NCBI RefSeq assembly: GCF_910589745.1
Contig: NZ_OU342399.1
Location: forward strand, 186,001 to 250,000
DNA from: Candidatus Arcticimaribacter forsetii
Lineage (GTDB): Bacteria > Bacteroidota > Bacteroidia > Flavobacteriales > Flavobacteriaceae
Length of the DNA stretch: 64,000 nt
Direction: 5' to 3'
The notes under the pieces were generated by a model that searched no databases, was not told the DNA's origin, and saw only the letters and a program-made list of their open reading frames with translations. Of the stretch, positions 16,977 to 24,056 are shown piece by piece. The translations under genes and the position numbers were made by a program. Positions within the stretch are counted from its first letter, which is position 1. Each line of letters starts with the position of its first letter.

Positions 16977-18330
16977 AGTATCCTTACTCAAACACCATCC
17001 CAAAAACAAAGACATCTACACCCTATCCTCTATTGAGGAACTAATGGAAAGTATTTCAGAAGTTGGATTATTGCAACCCTTAATAATTGATTCTCAAAAT
17101 CAAATCATCAGTGGTAATAGAAGATTCGAATCCATTAAAAGATTGGGATGGGAAGAAGTCCAGGTTGAGGTGAAAGAAGTTAAAGATGGAGAAGAAGAAT
17201 TACTCCTTATCCACTTCAATAAACAGAGAATAAAGAGTTTTAAGGAACTTATTAATGAATACCTAATACTTGATGGGTATTATAGAAAAGGACAAGGGAG
17301 AAGAACGGATTTAACTTCTGTTAAATCTAACAGAAGTTCTTCGAGAGATATCGTTTCTAAAGAAATGGGAATCTCTTCTTCTCAGTTACAGAGATTGATT
17401 TTTATTCATAAACATCACCCTGTCCATATAGAACTTTTAGATAAAGGAATTCTTACGGTAAACCAATCTTATCTACAAATTCAACGAGAACTAAAAGAGA
17501 AAGAAAGTAGAGAAAGTAAATCCAACAATAAATCAAAAACAATCAAGAACTCATCGTGGAGGTTTTATCAGAAATCATCCCATGATATGAGTGAATTAAC
17601 AGATGGTGAAGTTCAGACCATCTTTACTTCTCCACCTTATTGGAACAAAAGAAAGTACTCAGAAGAAGAAGGTTTAGGTAATGAGAAGACTTCCGAAGAG
17701 TTTGTTATTAACCTATCAGAGCATCTCAGAGATTGTAAAAGAGTATTAAATAAAAGAGGAAGTTTCTTTTTGAACTTAGGAGATACATTCCATAATGGAA
17801 ACCTTCAAAATGTACCTCACAGAGTAATCCTAAAACTTCAAGAACAAGGATGGATATTGAGGAATACCATTATTTGGTCTAAAACGAATCCTAAACCCTC
17901 ATCATCGAAATCTAATCTTACTCCTTCCTATGAGTTTATCTTTCATCTAACCAAATCTATGGACTATGATTACTACCCAACACTAACCAAACTCTCTGAT
18001 AAAACGAAACCATCTCTTCCACCACGACATAGAAGTGTGAATGGTGAATACTCCAATTCCATTTCTCCCTATCTACCCAACATTAGAGGAAAGAATATGG
18101 GAGATTATTGGAATGAGGATATTGTAAGAACATCGGTAGCAAATCAAAAGTTAGATATTGAAGGAGAACATCCCGCTCCTTTCCCTGAAGAAATAATCAC
18201 TCTACCTATTCTTCAAACTTCCAAAGAGTTTGAATTGATATTAGACCCTTTCATGGGAAGTGGAACTACTGGAAGAGTTTGTGATAAATTAGGGAGGAGT
18301 TTTGTGGGGTACGATTTGAAGGAGTTTTAA
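16966..18330 (+). CDS. ParB-domain DNA methyltransferase (beta class, N4-cytosine or N6-adenine)
   Basis: The 454-residue protein joins two modules. Residues 1-95 are a ParB/Sulfiredoxin-like domain: VSLLKHHPKNKDIY, then ESISEVGLLQPLII and the signature IISGNRRFESIKRLG. Residues 130-150 (KEMGISSSQLQRLIFI) look like a helix-turn-helix. Residues 195-454 are an S-adenosylmethionine-dependent methyltransferase with motif IV TSPPYW (221-226) ahead of motif I DPFMGSGTT (427-435), the beta-class order. TSPPYW is most often seen in N4-cytosine enzymes. It converges on a GIY-YIG nuclease-like gene only 3 bp away, so it may be the protective half of a restriction-modification system. Two 3' fragments of the same gene lie at 20302 and 25292. 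Confidence 0.88.
   Translation: MKVKVSLLKHHPKNKDIYTLSSIEELMESISEVGLLQPLIIDSQNQIISGNRRFESIKRLGWEEVQVEVKEVKDGEEELLLIHFNKQRIKSFKELINEYLILDGYYRKGQGRRTDLTSVKSNRSSSRDIVSKEMGISSSQLQRLIFIHKHHPVHIELLDKGILTVNQSYLQIQRELKEKESRESKSNNKSKTIKNSSWRFYQKSSHDMSELTDGEVQTIFTSPPYWNKRKYSEEEGLGNEKTSEEFVINLSEHLRDCKRVLNKRGSFFLNLGDTFHNGNLQNVPHRVILKLQEQGWILRNTIIWSKTNPKPSSSKSNLTPSYEFIFHLTKSMDYDYYPTLTKLSDKTKPSLPPRHRSVNGEYSNSISPYLPNIRGKNMGDYWNEDIVRTSVANQKLDIEGEHPAPFPEEIITLPILQTSKEFELILDPFMGSGTTGRVCDKLGRSFVGYDLKEF
17313..17338. repeat. Perfect 11-bp-arm palindrome inside the methyltransferase gene
   Basis: AACTTCTGTTA, a 4-bp spacer AATC, then TAACAGAAGTT. It encodes residues 116-124 (LTSVKSNRS), between the ParB and methyltransferase modules. 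An inverted near-identical copy, with the same spacer, lies at 23746-23771 outside any gene. Confidence 0.85.
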
Positions 18331-18333
18331 TAA

Positions 18334-19014
18334 TTACAACTCATTATTAGCTGGAGGAAGATTTCCTGAACTTTTTAAATACTTAGTTAGTATTTTTTTT
18401 TCAAGAAGTTCAGGTGTGTAATATTCTCTATGATTATCTGACACATGAAAACAGTGTATTTTCAACTCTGAGTATGGTATTCTTTTTTCATAAGCATCGT
18501 GCTGATATTTTATCTTTGCTTGTTCTTTACCATTCTTACCAGTTGGACCATAACTAAACTCATATCGTTTATCTCCATCTTTAACTGACTCACAAAATCT
18601 ATATGGAGTATATCTATAATCTCTTTTATCAAAAGTACCTGAATTAAAAGATACTTCATCTTGGTTCACTCTTTTATATTTTCCTGTCATCCCAACATAA
18701 ACTAAGTTATCATGTGAACTATCATCATTATTTTTCCAAATCACATACACTCCACTCTTTTGGGGCCATTTAATCTTTTCTTTTTTACAATCTATTTCAG
18801 TAAAAGTTAATTTGGATTGAAACTCCTCAACTAACGATTTGTAATCTTTAATGAATTGTTCTTTGTTGTAATCTATAGTATACTGTATCATATCTTTAAT
18901 TTCTTCTCTTGTAAAATCTATTTCATCTTCAATAAAATCTATGGCATCCTCCATATTATAACTTAGACAGTATTGGTCATAAACATATTCTAATATGGTT
19001 TCAGTATAACTCAC
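18334..19014 (-). CDS. GIY-YIG nuclease-like protein, candidate restriction endonuclease
   Basis: The 226-residue protein starts at a GTG (19014). Residues 1-80 are acidic and helical (MEDAIDFIEDEIDFTREEIK). Residues 85-226 carry a GIY-YIG-like core: GVYVIWK (88-94), then LVYVGMTGKYKRV (104-116), giving the two signature strands. The C-terminal end PELLEKKILTKYLKSSGNLP then PANNEL supplies a conserved-looking Glu and one or more Asn where this fold has its metal-binding Glu and late Asn. Type II enzymes of this fold (Eco29kI, Cfr42I, Hpy188I) are of similar size. Convergence with the methyltransferase gene at 3 bp supports a restriction-modification pair. The catalytic Arg/His are not assigned, so activity is unproven. 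Confidence 0.62.
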   Translation of the reverse strand: MSYTETILEYVYDQYCLSYNMEDAIDFIEDEIDFTREEIKDMIQYTIDYNKEQFIKDYKSLVEEFQSKLTFTEIDCKKEKIKWPQKSGVYVIWKNNDDSSHDNLVYVGMTGKYKRVNQDEVSFNSGTFDKRDYRYTPYRFCESVKDGDKRYEFSYGPTGKNGKEQAKIKYQHDAYEKRIPYSELKIHCFHVSDNHREYYTPELLEKKILTKYLKSSGNLPPANNEL

Positions 19015-19149
19015 GAATTTTAACTAATTACTGTATTATATAATAGGAAAATCTGGATAGTTGAAGATTTACTTGTAGTCCATTGCAAAATATTGACAAG
19101 ATATCTTATATGATTAGATAAGTCTATCCATTGACAGATTGTTGTTTTT

Positions 19150-19737
19150 TTAACTGATTATGGAAAATAAAGTAGATATATTTTTAGGTTCGTCCTCTAA
19201 TGGAATCCATTGTAGAAGATTTTGTTCATAATATATTTTATCTAAAAACTCTGGTTCATCATCATCTTTCTCTAATGAACCACAAACACAAGAAAGTTTT
19301 TCTGGGTCAAAATTTTCACAATCTATTTTCACAATCCCAACGAGACCTTTGTTTATTTCCTCATAATAAATAAACTGAGGATGTTCGTCCCAAGCAACAG
19401 CATCTCCATATTCGTCTTGTTCATCCCATAAATCAATATCCATGATTTCAGGATAATTATCTCCATGGTCATATATATCTGTAAAATCATCAAGATTACC
19501 TTTCCAAACATTTTCTTCACCATCATAAACCTCAAAGCTTAAAATATCATTAATCAAGGGGCGATTTATAAAAAAATAGTTGGTGTTAGATACATCATAA
19601 TCCGGAATCAAATTCATAATTTCATCTTGAGATGGATTATTACCAAGTTGTGTCAATTGTTTTGAATCAATGTCATGAGCTGATGCAACGAATTCGTTAC
19701 CATAAATTTTTAAAATCATTTTTTTTATTTTAAACAT
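19150..19737 (-). CDS. Highly acidic protein of unknown function
   Basis: From the ATG at 19737 (MFKIKKMILKIYGNEFVASA) the product has 195 residues; an ATG at 19719 (MILKIYG) is equally plausible. About 44 of 195 residues are Asp or Glu, against some 13 Lys/Arg, so net charge is near -30. Acidic clusters occur at DIDLWDEQDEYGD and EKDDDEPEFLD. A Cys pair sits in SCVCGS. There is no signal peptide, no membrane segment and no domain I recognise. It follows the GIY-YIG gene on the same strand, 135 bp downstream. Proteins this acidic next to a nuclease can be DNA mimics or inhibitors, but nothing in the sequence shows that. Confidence 0.65.
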   Translation of the reverse strand: MFKIKKMILKIYGNEFVASAHDIDSKQLTQLGNNPSQDEIMNLIPDYDVSNTNYFFINRPLINDILSFEVYDGEENVWKGNLDDFTDIYDHGDNYPEIMDIDLWDEQDEYGDAVAWDEHPQFIYYEEINKGLVGIVKIDCENFDPEKLSCVCGSLEKDDDEPEFLDKIYYEQNLLQWIPLEDEPKNISTLFSIIS

Positions 19738-19769
19738 AATATAAATGTTTTTGTTTAGAAAAAAAAGTC

Positions 19770-20117
19770 CCGATATAAAAATCACTCCGATTTGGGTTTA
19801 TGGAAAAAGTATTTTCACAGTTACAAGAAACCTCAACCTGTAAATATTGATACACTAATCAAATCAGAAAATTCAAATAAAGTGTATCACCCCTTCACTT
19901 CTATTCATTCTGACACACTTTGATTATTTAACCTCTTAACTGAAGAATTTCCTTTCATACTATTTTCCCACTCTAATAAATCCTTTTCGGTGATGTATTT
20001 TGAATGGGTAGATACCTCTATCATCTTCAACCCTCTATTTCTTCTCCAATCTTCTATGGTTACTCTATCTACTCCGTAGAGTTTCATTAAATCCTTTTTA
20101 CTCAGTTCGCTATCCAA
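19770..20117. repeat. Island repeat, copy 1 (with an excisionase-like gene)
   Basis: About 348 bp that closely resemble 22820-23168: a non-coding part with TTACAAGAAACCTCAACCTG and GATACACTAATCAAAT, then AAAGTGTATCA, then an excisionase-like gene on the minus strand. Shorter, diverged copies of the non-coding part lie at 25462-25525 and 27347-27475. Confidence 0.85.
19905..20117 (-). CDS. Excisionase-like helix-turn-helix protein, copy 1
   Basis: The 70-residue protein has one helix-turn-helix: KKDLMKLYGVDRVTIEDWRR followed by NRGLKMIEVSTHSKYI and EKDLLEWENSM. This is the MerR/excisionase-type (HTH_17) plan, in which a winged HTH binds DNA and the DLLEW helix packs on it. Such proteins act as recombination directionality factors or small regulators. 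The start is a TTG at 20117; no ATG is available. A second copy at 22956-23168 has only scattered changes outside the N- and C-terminal variable parts. Unlike copy 2, it is not preceded by a 64-residue partner gene. Confidence 0.7.
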   Translation of the reverse strand: MDSELSKKDLMKLYGVDRVTIEDWRRNRGLKMIEVSTHSKYITEKDLLEWENSMKGNSSVKRLNNQSVSE

Positions 20118-20301
20118 TTCTGAATTTACTGGATTATCGTCTCAAACTGTAACCGTTGACCGAGTTTAGTGTTGATTTTCTATTGGGTTAATGCTTTAAA
20201 AATTAAAATCCATTGGTTCGTTTAAGCTATGGCTCGCTGTTTGAATTTTTGGGCAAACGTAAGGCATAAGTTTGATCAACAATTCTATCCTTTCCTTAGG
20301 G
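20118..20301. other. Non-coding stretch in the island
   Basis: No supported gene is seen between the excisionase-like copy 1 and the methyltransferase fragment. The stretch is unlike the corresponding DNA next to copy 2, which suggests a junction of unrelated island pieces. The non-coding DNA continues from 20387 to the terminator at 20460. Confidence 0.6.
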
Positions 20302-20386
20302 CCCCTTTATGGGAAGTGGAACTACTGGAAGAGTTTGTGATAAGTTGGAAAGGAGTTTTGTGGGGTATGATTTGAAGGGGTATTAA
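20302..20386 (+). pseudogene. 3' fragment of the ParB-methyltransferase gene
   Basis: The frame reads PFMGSGTTGRVCDKLERSFV followed by GYDLKGY and a stop. It is nearly identical at the DNA level to the last 86 bp of the intact gene at 16966-18330, with a few substitutions. It starts abruptly inside motif I, with no upstream homology, so it is a recombination or deletion scar rather than a gene. Confidence 0.9.
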
Positions 20387-20459
20387 AAATATTTCTCATG
20401 TTCTCCAAAAAAACATTACAACTATTTTTCTTCATTTTGTTCGATTACTAATGAATAAA

Positions 20460-20492
20460 AAAACCGATACACTATAACAGTATATCGGTTTT
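20460..20492 (-). terminator. Terminator of the island lipoprotein gene
   Basis: On the minus strand AAAACCGATATACT pairs with AGTGTATCGGTTTT around a short GTTAT loop (about 14 bp, one G-T), followed by a T run. It lies 87 bp past the stop of the lipoprotein gene. Confidence 0.75.
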
Positions 20493-20578
20493 ACTTGTAT
20501 ACGATGATCCCTCTGATATTCAAAGTCCCACACTAGACTATTTGTGAATTAAATAATGAGGTATCATTATTTTAAATT

Positions 20579-21556
20579 TTAATATTTATCGAAATAACCA
20601 TTTCCTACAAAACTTCTTGAAACATTACGGATGTAAATTCTGTCATTAGAAAATCGACCATACCAAGTACTCCCAACATCCCATCTTATTTTAAATCCTG
20701 TTTTTTTATCCTTGTTATCCCAAGACCATCTCCCCATAGAACTACTTCCATCAAACATGTATGACGAAGCTGAACCTCCTGAATATATATTTAGTACATT
20801 ATTTGGAGTTCTTGACCTATAAGGGTAATTTACATATTTATTATCCACAAATTTTCTTTCAATTTGATTTAATTTCTTCTTTCTTCTTTCTTCGGCTAAT
20901 CTTTTTCTATTCTTCTCTAACCTTATCTTTGAATCAGGAATTTTACTGTTGAAAAAATTTAAATTGTCATTTAAAATCTGAATTTCTTTTTCGTTTAATC
21001 CGATTTTTGGATCATTAAAATCATAATATTCATTAACAATTTTGTCATTTGATTTAATATTGTTTATGAAACTTTCTAACCCTATAACTATCTCGTCTTT
21101 TCTTATATCATCAGTTGTCAAAAGATATAAAGATTTGGAATTCTCAAGAAGATTACTCAATGATAATGAATGATGTGGATACTCATCAAGAATGGATTTA
21201 AGGTTTTTATTTACATTTTCTAAATCAAAATTATTTAAACCTCTCATTGCTTCAGAAAATTTTAGAAAAGGATCCTCTGGGAACTTTTCAAGTCCAGAAA
21301 CTAGTAAGGAATCATTTTCAAAAAAATAAGATAAATAGAAATAAACATAAGGTTGTTCTTTATTTATTGAATCATTAAGAATTTTAAAATACGAGGACTC
21401 AGCATCATCAAGATTGGTTCCTTTGAGATTTTGTAAATTAATACTATGTTCTTTGATGTTGCTCAGGGGTATTTCAGTAATAAACGAGATACTTGAATCA
21501 CATGAAACAAAAAAAGAAAAGAGAACTAATGAACTTAAAAACTTATAATTTTTCAT
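20579..21556 (-). CDS. Island lipoprotein, unknown function
   Basis: The 325-residue protein begins with a lipoprotein signal, MKNYKFLSSLVLFSFFVSC. Residues 30-200 are helical with spacing like degenerate TPR repeats (for example YFYLSYFFENDSLLVSGLEK and LKSILDEYPHHSLSLSNLLE). Residues 205-235 are strongly basic and probably coiled coil (RLEKNRKRLAEERRKKKLNQ). The last 90 residues are rich in Gly, Ser, Tyr and Trp (SGGSASSYMFDGSSSMGRWS) and probably form a small beta domain. I recognise no family. It is divergent from the kelch-type gene with 63 bp between starts, so they may share regulation. It should sit in the periplasm or at the cell surface. Confidence 0.7.
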   Translation of the reverse strand: MKNYKFLSSLVLFSFFVSCDSSISFITEIPLSNIKEHSINLQNLKGTNLDDAESSYFKILNDSINKEQPYVYFYLSYFFENDSLLVSGLEKFPEDPFLKFSEAMRGLNNFDLENVNKNLKSILDEYPHHSLSLSNLLENSKSLYLLTTDDIRKDEIVIGLESFINNIKSNDKIVNEYYDFNDPKIGLNEKEIQILNDNLNFFNSKIPDSKIRLEKNRKRLAEERRKKKLNQIERKFVDNKYVNYPYRSRTPNNVLNIYSGGSASSYMFDGSSSMGRWSWDNKDKKTGFKIRWDVGSTWYGRFSNDRIYIRNVSRSFVGNGYFDKY

Positions 21557-21619
21557 AATTAAATCGATATTTTTAAATAAAACTAAAGAATATCATTAAT
21601 TATACTATTATATTGCATT

Positions 21620-22798
21620 GTGTTGCAATTATATTTTTATATATCATTACTCCTTAACCCGTTTCTACAAAGAGATATAGATACTACTACATTAAAATCG
21701 TTCTCAATTAAAGGGGAATCATACTACTTCGGAAGCTTCAATGAAGTATATCAAAAGGATAATGATGTTCTTGTTCAAATTGATAAATCTTTAGATTCCA
21801 GAGTTTCAATCAACTCTTACTTATTTAAAGTGAATGACACGGTGTTTAAATATGGTGGTTACGGATTCTGGTCTGATCGAAATTTTATCTACTATTTTGA
21901 TTTAGAAACTAAAGAATGGGAATACTTTAAAACCAAACAAAAAAGACCTGTAGAAGGAAGTTCAAAAGGATATTTCAATCAAAAAGGGAATAAAACTATT
22001 TTCTATGGAGGTATGAGGGTTGATAATGATAATAGACTAAACAAAATCTCTTCAAATCAAATTATTGAATTTGATTACGATCATAGAGAATTATTAATTA
22101 AAGGAACCCTTGATTTTCCAATAAGATCAAAAAATCTATTCTATCAGGGATTTGAATCAACCATTTTCTATGACACCGAACACCTTTATAGGGTTAATCC
22201 ATTTGATAATACAGTTAAAGTTTATAAAAATCCTAAGTTCATATCATTTATAAAAAATGTTGAATTTGATAGTGAAAATGATTATTATATAATCACAAAA
22301 ACAATACCGAAGACTGGAGAAATTACAGAGATTCAAATAGATAATAATTTTTTTGATAATCCTATACAATCAGTTAGACTCTACAAAACAAAAATCAAAA
22401 TTCTTCCATGGTTATTGTTATCTCTACTGATAATCATATTTTACATCATAAAAAAGGAACGAGAAAAATCAAAATCATATTTCAAAGGCCTTAGTCTATT
22501 TTTATATGGGGAACAGTATAAATTTGAACCCAATGATATTCTTGTTATTAGGGACCTTCTCAAATCCAATAAAATATATTTTAACCATGTTATGGATATT
22601 TACTCTAATCCTGAATTATCATACGGACACAATACACGCGTTGCTAACAAAAGACTAGATCGGTTATCTATTCGTTTACAATCAATCTTTAAACTTGAAC
22701 ATCCTCCAATTGAAAAGATTAAATCTCTACGGGACAGGAGACAGAAGATAGTTGTTTTAACAAAGGAGTTCATTAGTCTCAACATTATATTTAAATAA
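21620..22798 (+). CDS. Kelch-type ectodomain, one membrane helix, HTH-like cytoplasmic tail
   Basis: The start is a GTG at 21620, giving 392 residues with a short hydrophobic leader (LQLYFYISLLLNPFL). Two kelch-like motifs are visible: KYGGYGFWSDRNFIYYFDLE near residue 77 and FYGGMRVDNDNRL with IIEFDYD near residue 128, so residues 25-250 are probably a propeller-like exported domain. One membrane helix lies at 261-277 (ILPWLLLSLLIIIFYII). The cytoplasmic part (278-392) has LFLYGEQYKFEPNDILVIRD and RVANKRLDRLSIRLQSIF, then PPIEKIKSLRDRRQKIVVL, resembling a winged-helix arrangement found behind kelch domains in Bacteroidetes. It may sense something outside and act inside; this is inference. 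Confidence 0.7.
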   Translation: MLQLYFYISLLLNPFLQRDIDTTTLKSFSIKGESYYFGSFNEVYQKDNDVLVQIDKSLDSRVSINSYLFKVNDTVFKYGGYGFWSDRNFIYYFDLETKEWEYFKTKQKRPVEGSSKGYFNQKGNKTIFYGGMRVDNDNRLNKISSNQIIEFDYDHRELLIKGTLDFPIRSKNLFYQGFESTIFYDTEHLYRVNPFDNTVKVYKNPKFISFIKNVEFDSENDYYIITKTIPKTGEITEIQIDNNFFDNPIQSVRLYKTKIKILPWLLLSLLIIIFYIIKKEREKSKSYFKGLSLFLYGEQYKFEPNDILVIRDLLKSNKIYFNHVMDIYSNPELSYGHNTRVANKRLDRLSIRLQSIFKLEHPPIEKIKSLRDRRQKIVVLTKEFISLNIIFK

Positions 22799-22819
22799 CT
22801 CCTTAAGGAATAACCAACC

Positions 22820-23168
22820 CCGATATATAAAACCCCTCCAAATAGGGTTTAAGGGAAAAGTATTCTCTCGGTTACAAGAAACCTCAACCTGTAACTACTG
22901 ATACACTAATCAAATCATTTGATTTAAATAAAGTGTATCAACCCTTCACTTCTATTCATTCTGATACACTTTGATTATTTAACCTCTTAACTTTAATTGT
23001 TCCTTTCAAACCCTCTTCCCACTCTAATAAATTCTTTTCTGTGATGTATTTCGAATGGGTAGATACTTCTATCATTTTTAACCCTCTATTTCTTCTCCAA
23101 TCTTCTATAGTGATTCTATCCACTCCATAGAGTTCCATTAAATCTTTTTTATTCAATCTTCTTTCCAT
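22820..23168. repeat. Island repeat, copy 2 (with an excisionase-like gene)
   Basis: Close relative of 19770-20117 over its whole length, in the same orientation. The first 135 bp are non-coding, and the rest is the excisionase-like gene. Confidence 0.85.
22956..23168 (-). CDS. Excisionase-like helix-turn-helix protein, copy 2
   Basis: The 70-residue protein reads KKDLMELYGVDRITIEDWRR, then NRGLKMIEVSTHSKYI and EKNLLEWEEGLKG, the same HTH_17 plan as the protein at 19905-20117. The C-terminal nine residues (RLNNQSVSE) are identical in both copies. It starts with an ATG 20 bp inside the end of the 64-residue gene, so the two are translationally coupled. Its position near the right end of the island suits an excision factor, although the integrase itself is gone. 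Confidence 0.75.
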   Translation of the reverse strand: MERRLNKKDLMELYGVDRITIEDWRRNRGLKMIEVSTHSKYITEKNLLEWEEGLKGTIKVKRLNNQSVSE

Positions 23169-23343
23169 ATATTTTTATCTCTTCTTTCTCTAATAGTTCT
23201 CTAAACTTCTTGTTATAGGTTTCTCTATCTCCACTTATTCTGTACTTCTCTAACTTATCTGAGAAATTCTTTACTAAGATGGATTTCTTCTTTAATAGTT
23301 CTACCATATGTTTTGCTTCTTCCTTACTTATGTTTTCTATCAT
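23149..23343 (-). CDS. Small helical protein coupled to the excisionase-like gene
   Basis: The 64-residue protein (MIENISKEEAKHMVELLKKK and so on) is nearly all helix and rich in Lys and Glu. It has no recognised domain. It overlaps the start of the excisionase-like gene by 20 bp in another frame, which argues that it is translated. The equivalent gene is missing next to copy 1. Confidence 0.5.
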   Translation of the reverse strand: MIENISKEEAKHMVELLKKKSILVKNFSDKLEKYRISGDRETYNKKFRELLEKEEIKIYGKKIE

Positions 23344-23745
23344 ATTATTTGCTTTCAGATTTAATTAAAAATGTAATAACCTCGTACTTGTAATACTATA
23401 TCAGTTCAAGGTTGATACTCTTTCTTTAAACTTTTAATAATTGTTCAGTATAAATTAGATACACCAAACCCCTTAGAGTTTTCAAACTCTCTATAAACTT
23501 GAATCTTACACTTCTTCTGACCAGTTCATTGTTCCCCATATCAGATTTATAATAAAATCATTTTTGTAACTACCGGTGAAACCTCAACTATTATTTATAA
23601 TCTACTAACCGATGTCTTTCCCACTAACTAACTTTCGTCCCTCATGGGTGAACTCCTCTTTACCCCATGTTGGAGAGAAGGTTACACTTATAAGCATAGA
23701 AAGTTTTAGAAAACGATAAAAAATGATTGAAAATAGTGTAGAATT

Positions 23746-23771
23746 AACTTCTGTTAGATTTAACAGAGGTT
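23746..23771. repeat. Second copy of the methyltransferase-gene palindrome
   Basis: AACTTCTGTTA, spacer GATT, TAACAGAGGTT: one mismatch between the arms. Read on the minus strand it shares 22 consecutive bases, including the AATC spacer, with 17313-17338. The flanks of the two copies do not match. Confidence 0.85.
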
Positions 23772-23774
23772 GTT

Positions 23775-23832
23775 AGTACCCCACCAAACAACTTAGTACC
23801 CAAAAGGGACTAAAACAGTACCCCGGGGTACT
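23775..23832. repeat. Cluster of AGTACCC motifs with a perfect 16-bp palindrome
   Basis: AGTACCCC at 23775-23782, AGTACCC at 23795-23801 and the palindrome AGTACCCCGGGGTACT at 23817-23832. They are inverted copies of the GGGGTACT pair at the left end, as expected for arm sites bound by the integrase or excisionase. The palindrome ends 54 bp before the attachment core. Confidence 0.6.
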
Positions 23833-23885
23833 ATTGATGTATTTTTATATATTGTAAATCAAGTAGTTATAAACAGTAATGAGTA

Positions 23886-23899
23886 CAGGTGGGACCACC
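23886..23899 (+). repeat. Attachment site, distal copy
   Basis: CAGGTGGGACCACC identical to the tRNA 3' end at 16685-16698. Only this piece of the tRNA is present here. It marks the right boundary of the 7.2-kb island. Confidence 0.85.
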
Positions 23900-23905
23900 C
23901 AAGAG

Positions 23906-23949
23906 AAACCCTAATTGCTTATTAAGCAAGTGGTTAGGGTTTTATTTTC
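23906..23949 (+). terminator. Hairpin terminator behind the distal attachment site
   Basis: AAACCCTAA pairs with TTAGGGTTT, with an inner TTGCTTATTAAGCAA hairpin, followed by TTATTTT. It occupies the same place relative to the attachment core as the hairpin behind the intact tRNA. Confidence 0.7.
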
Positions 23950-23964
23950 TCATAAAAGTGGTTT

Positions 23965-23986
23965 GGGTATTACTAGGGGTATTACT
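23965..23986 (+). repeat. Two GGGTATTACT motifs behind the distal attachment site
   Basis: GGGTATTACT at 23965-23974 and GGGGTATTACT at 23976-23986. They start 66 bp after the attachment core, compared with 67 bp for the GGGGTACT pair behind the tRNA. This looks like the left end of an older, second element. Confidence 0.55.
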
Positions 23987-24056
23987 TATCAATATTTTTT
24001 AATATATTTATACAACCAGAACTGTTAATAATATCAAAACACTCAGTCCAGACAAA

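Larger units (their letters stand above)
23344..23885. other. Non-coding right end of the island
   Basis: About 540 bp without a supported gene. It contains the shared palindrome (23746-23771) and four AGTACCC-type motifs (23775-23832), and ends at the second attachment copy. The rest is AT-rich with no hairpin or promoter that I can defend. Confidence 0.7.
16685..23899. mobile_element. Integrated genomic island at the tRNA 3' end
   Basis: The element is delimited by a perfect 14-bp direct repeat of the tRNA 3' end, CAGGTGGGACCACC, at 16685-16698 and 23886-23899. This is the footprint of tyrosine-recombinase integration into a tRNA gene that leaves the gene intact. Inside are an integrase stump, a ParB-domain methyltransferase, a GIY-YIG nuclease-like gene, a very acidic protein, two excisionase-like genes, a lipoprotein, a kelch-type membrane protein and a small helical protein. 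No intact integrase remains, so the element is probably stuck or needs a helper. Clusters of GGGGTACT motifs near both ends look like recombinase arm sites. Confidence 0.85.

Noticed and set aside
23149..23343. Toxin-antitoxin pair formed by the 64-residue and excisionase-like genes
   Set aside because: The overlap and small sizes fit, but the second protein is an HTH_17 excisionase type and the first has no toxin motif. Position near the island end explains them better as recombination factors.
23885..23905. Second, complete tRNA gene
   Set aside because: Only the 3' end (14 bp) is present; the D arm and anticodon arm are missing upstream.
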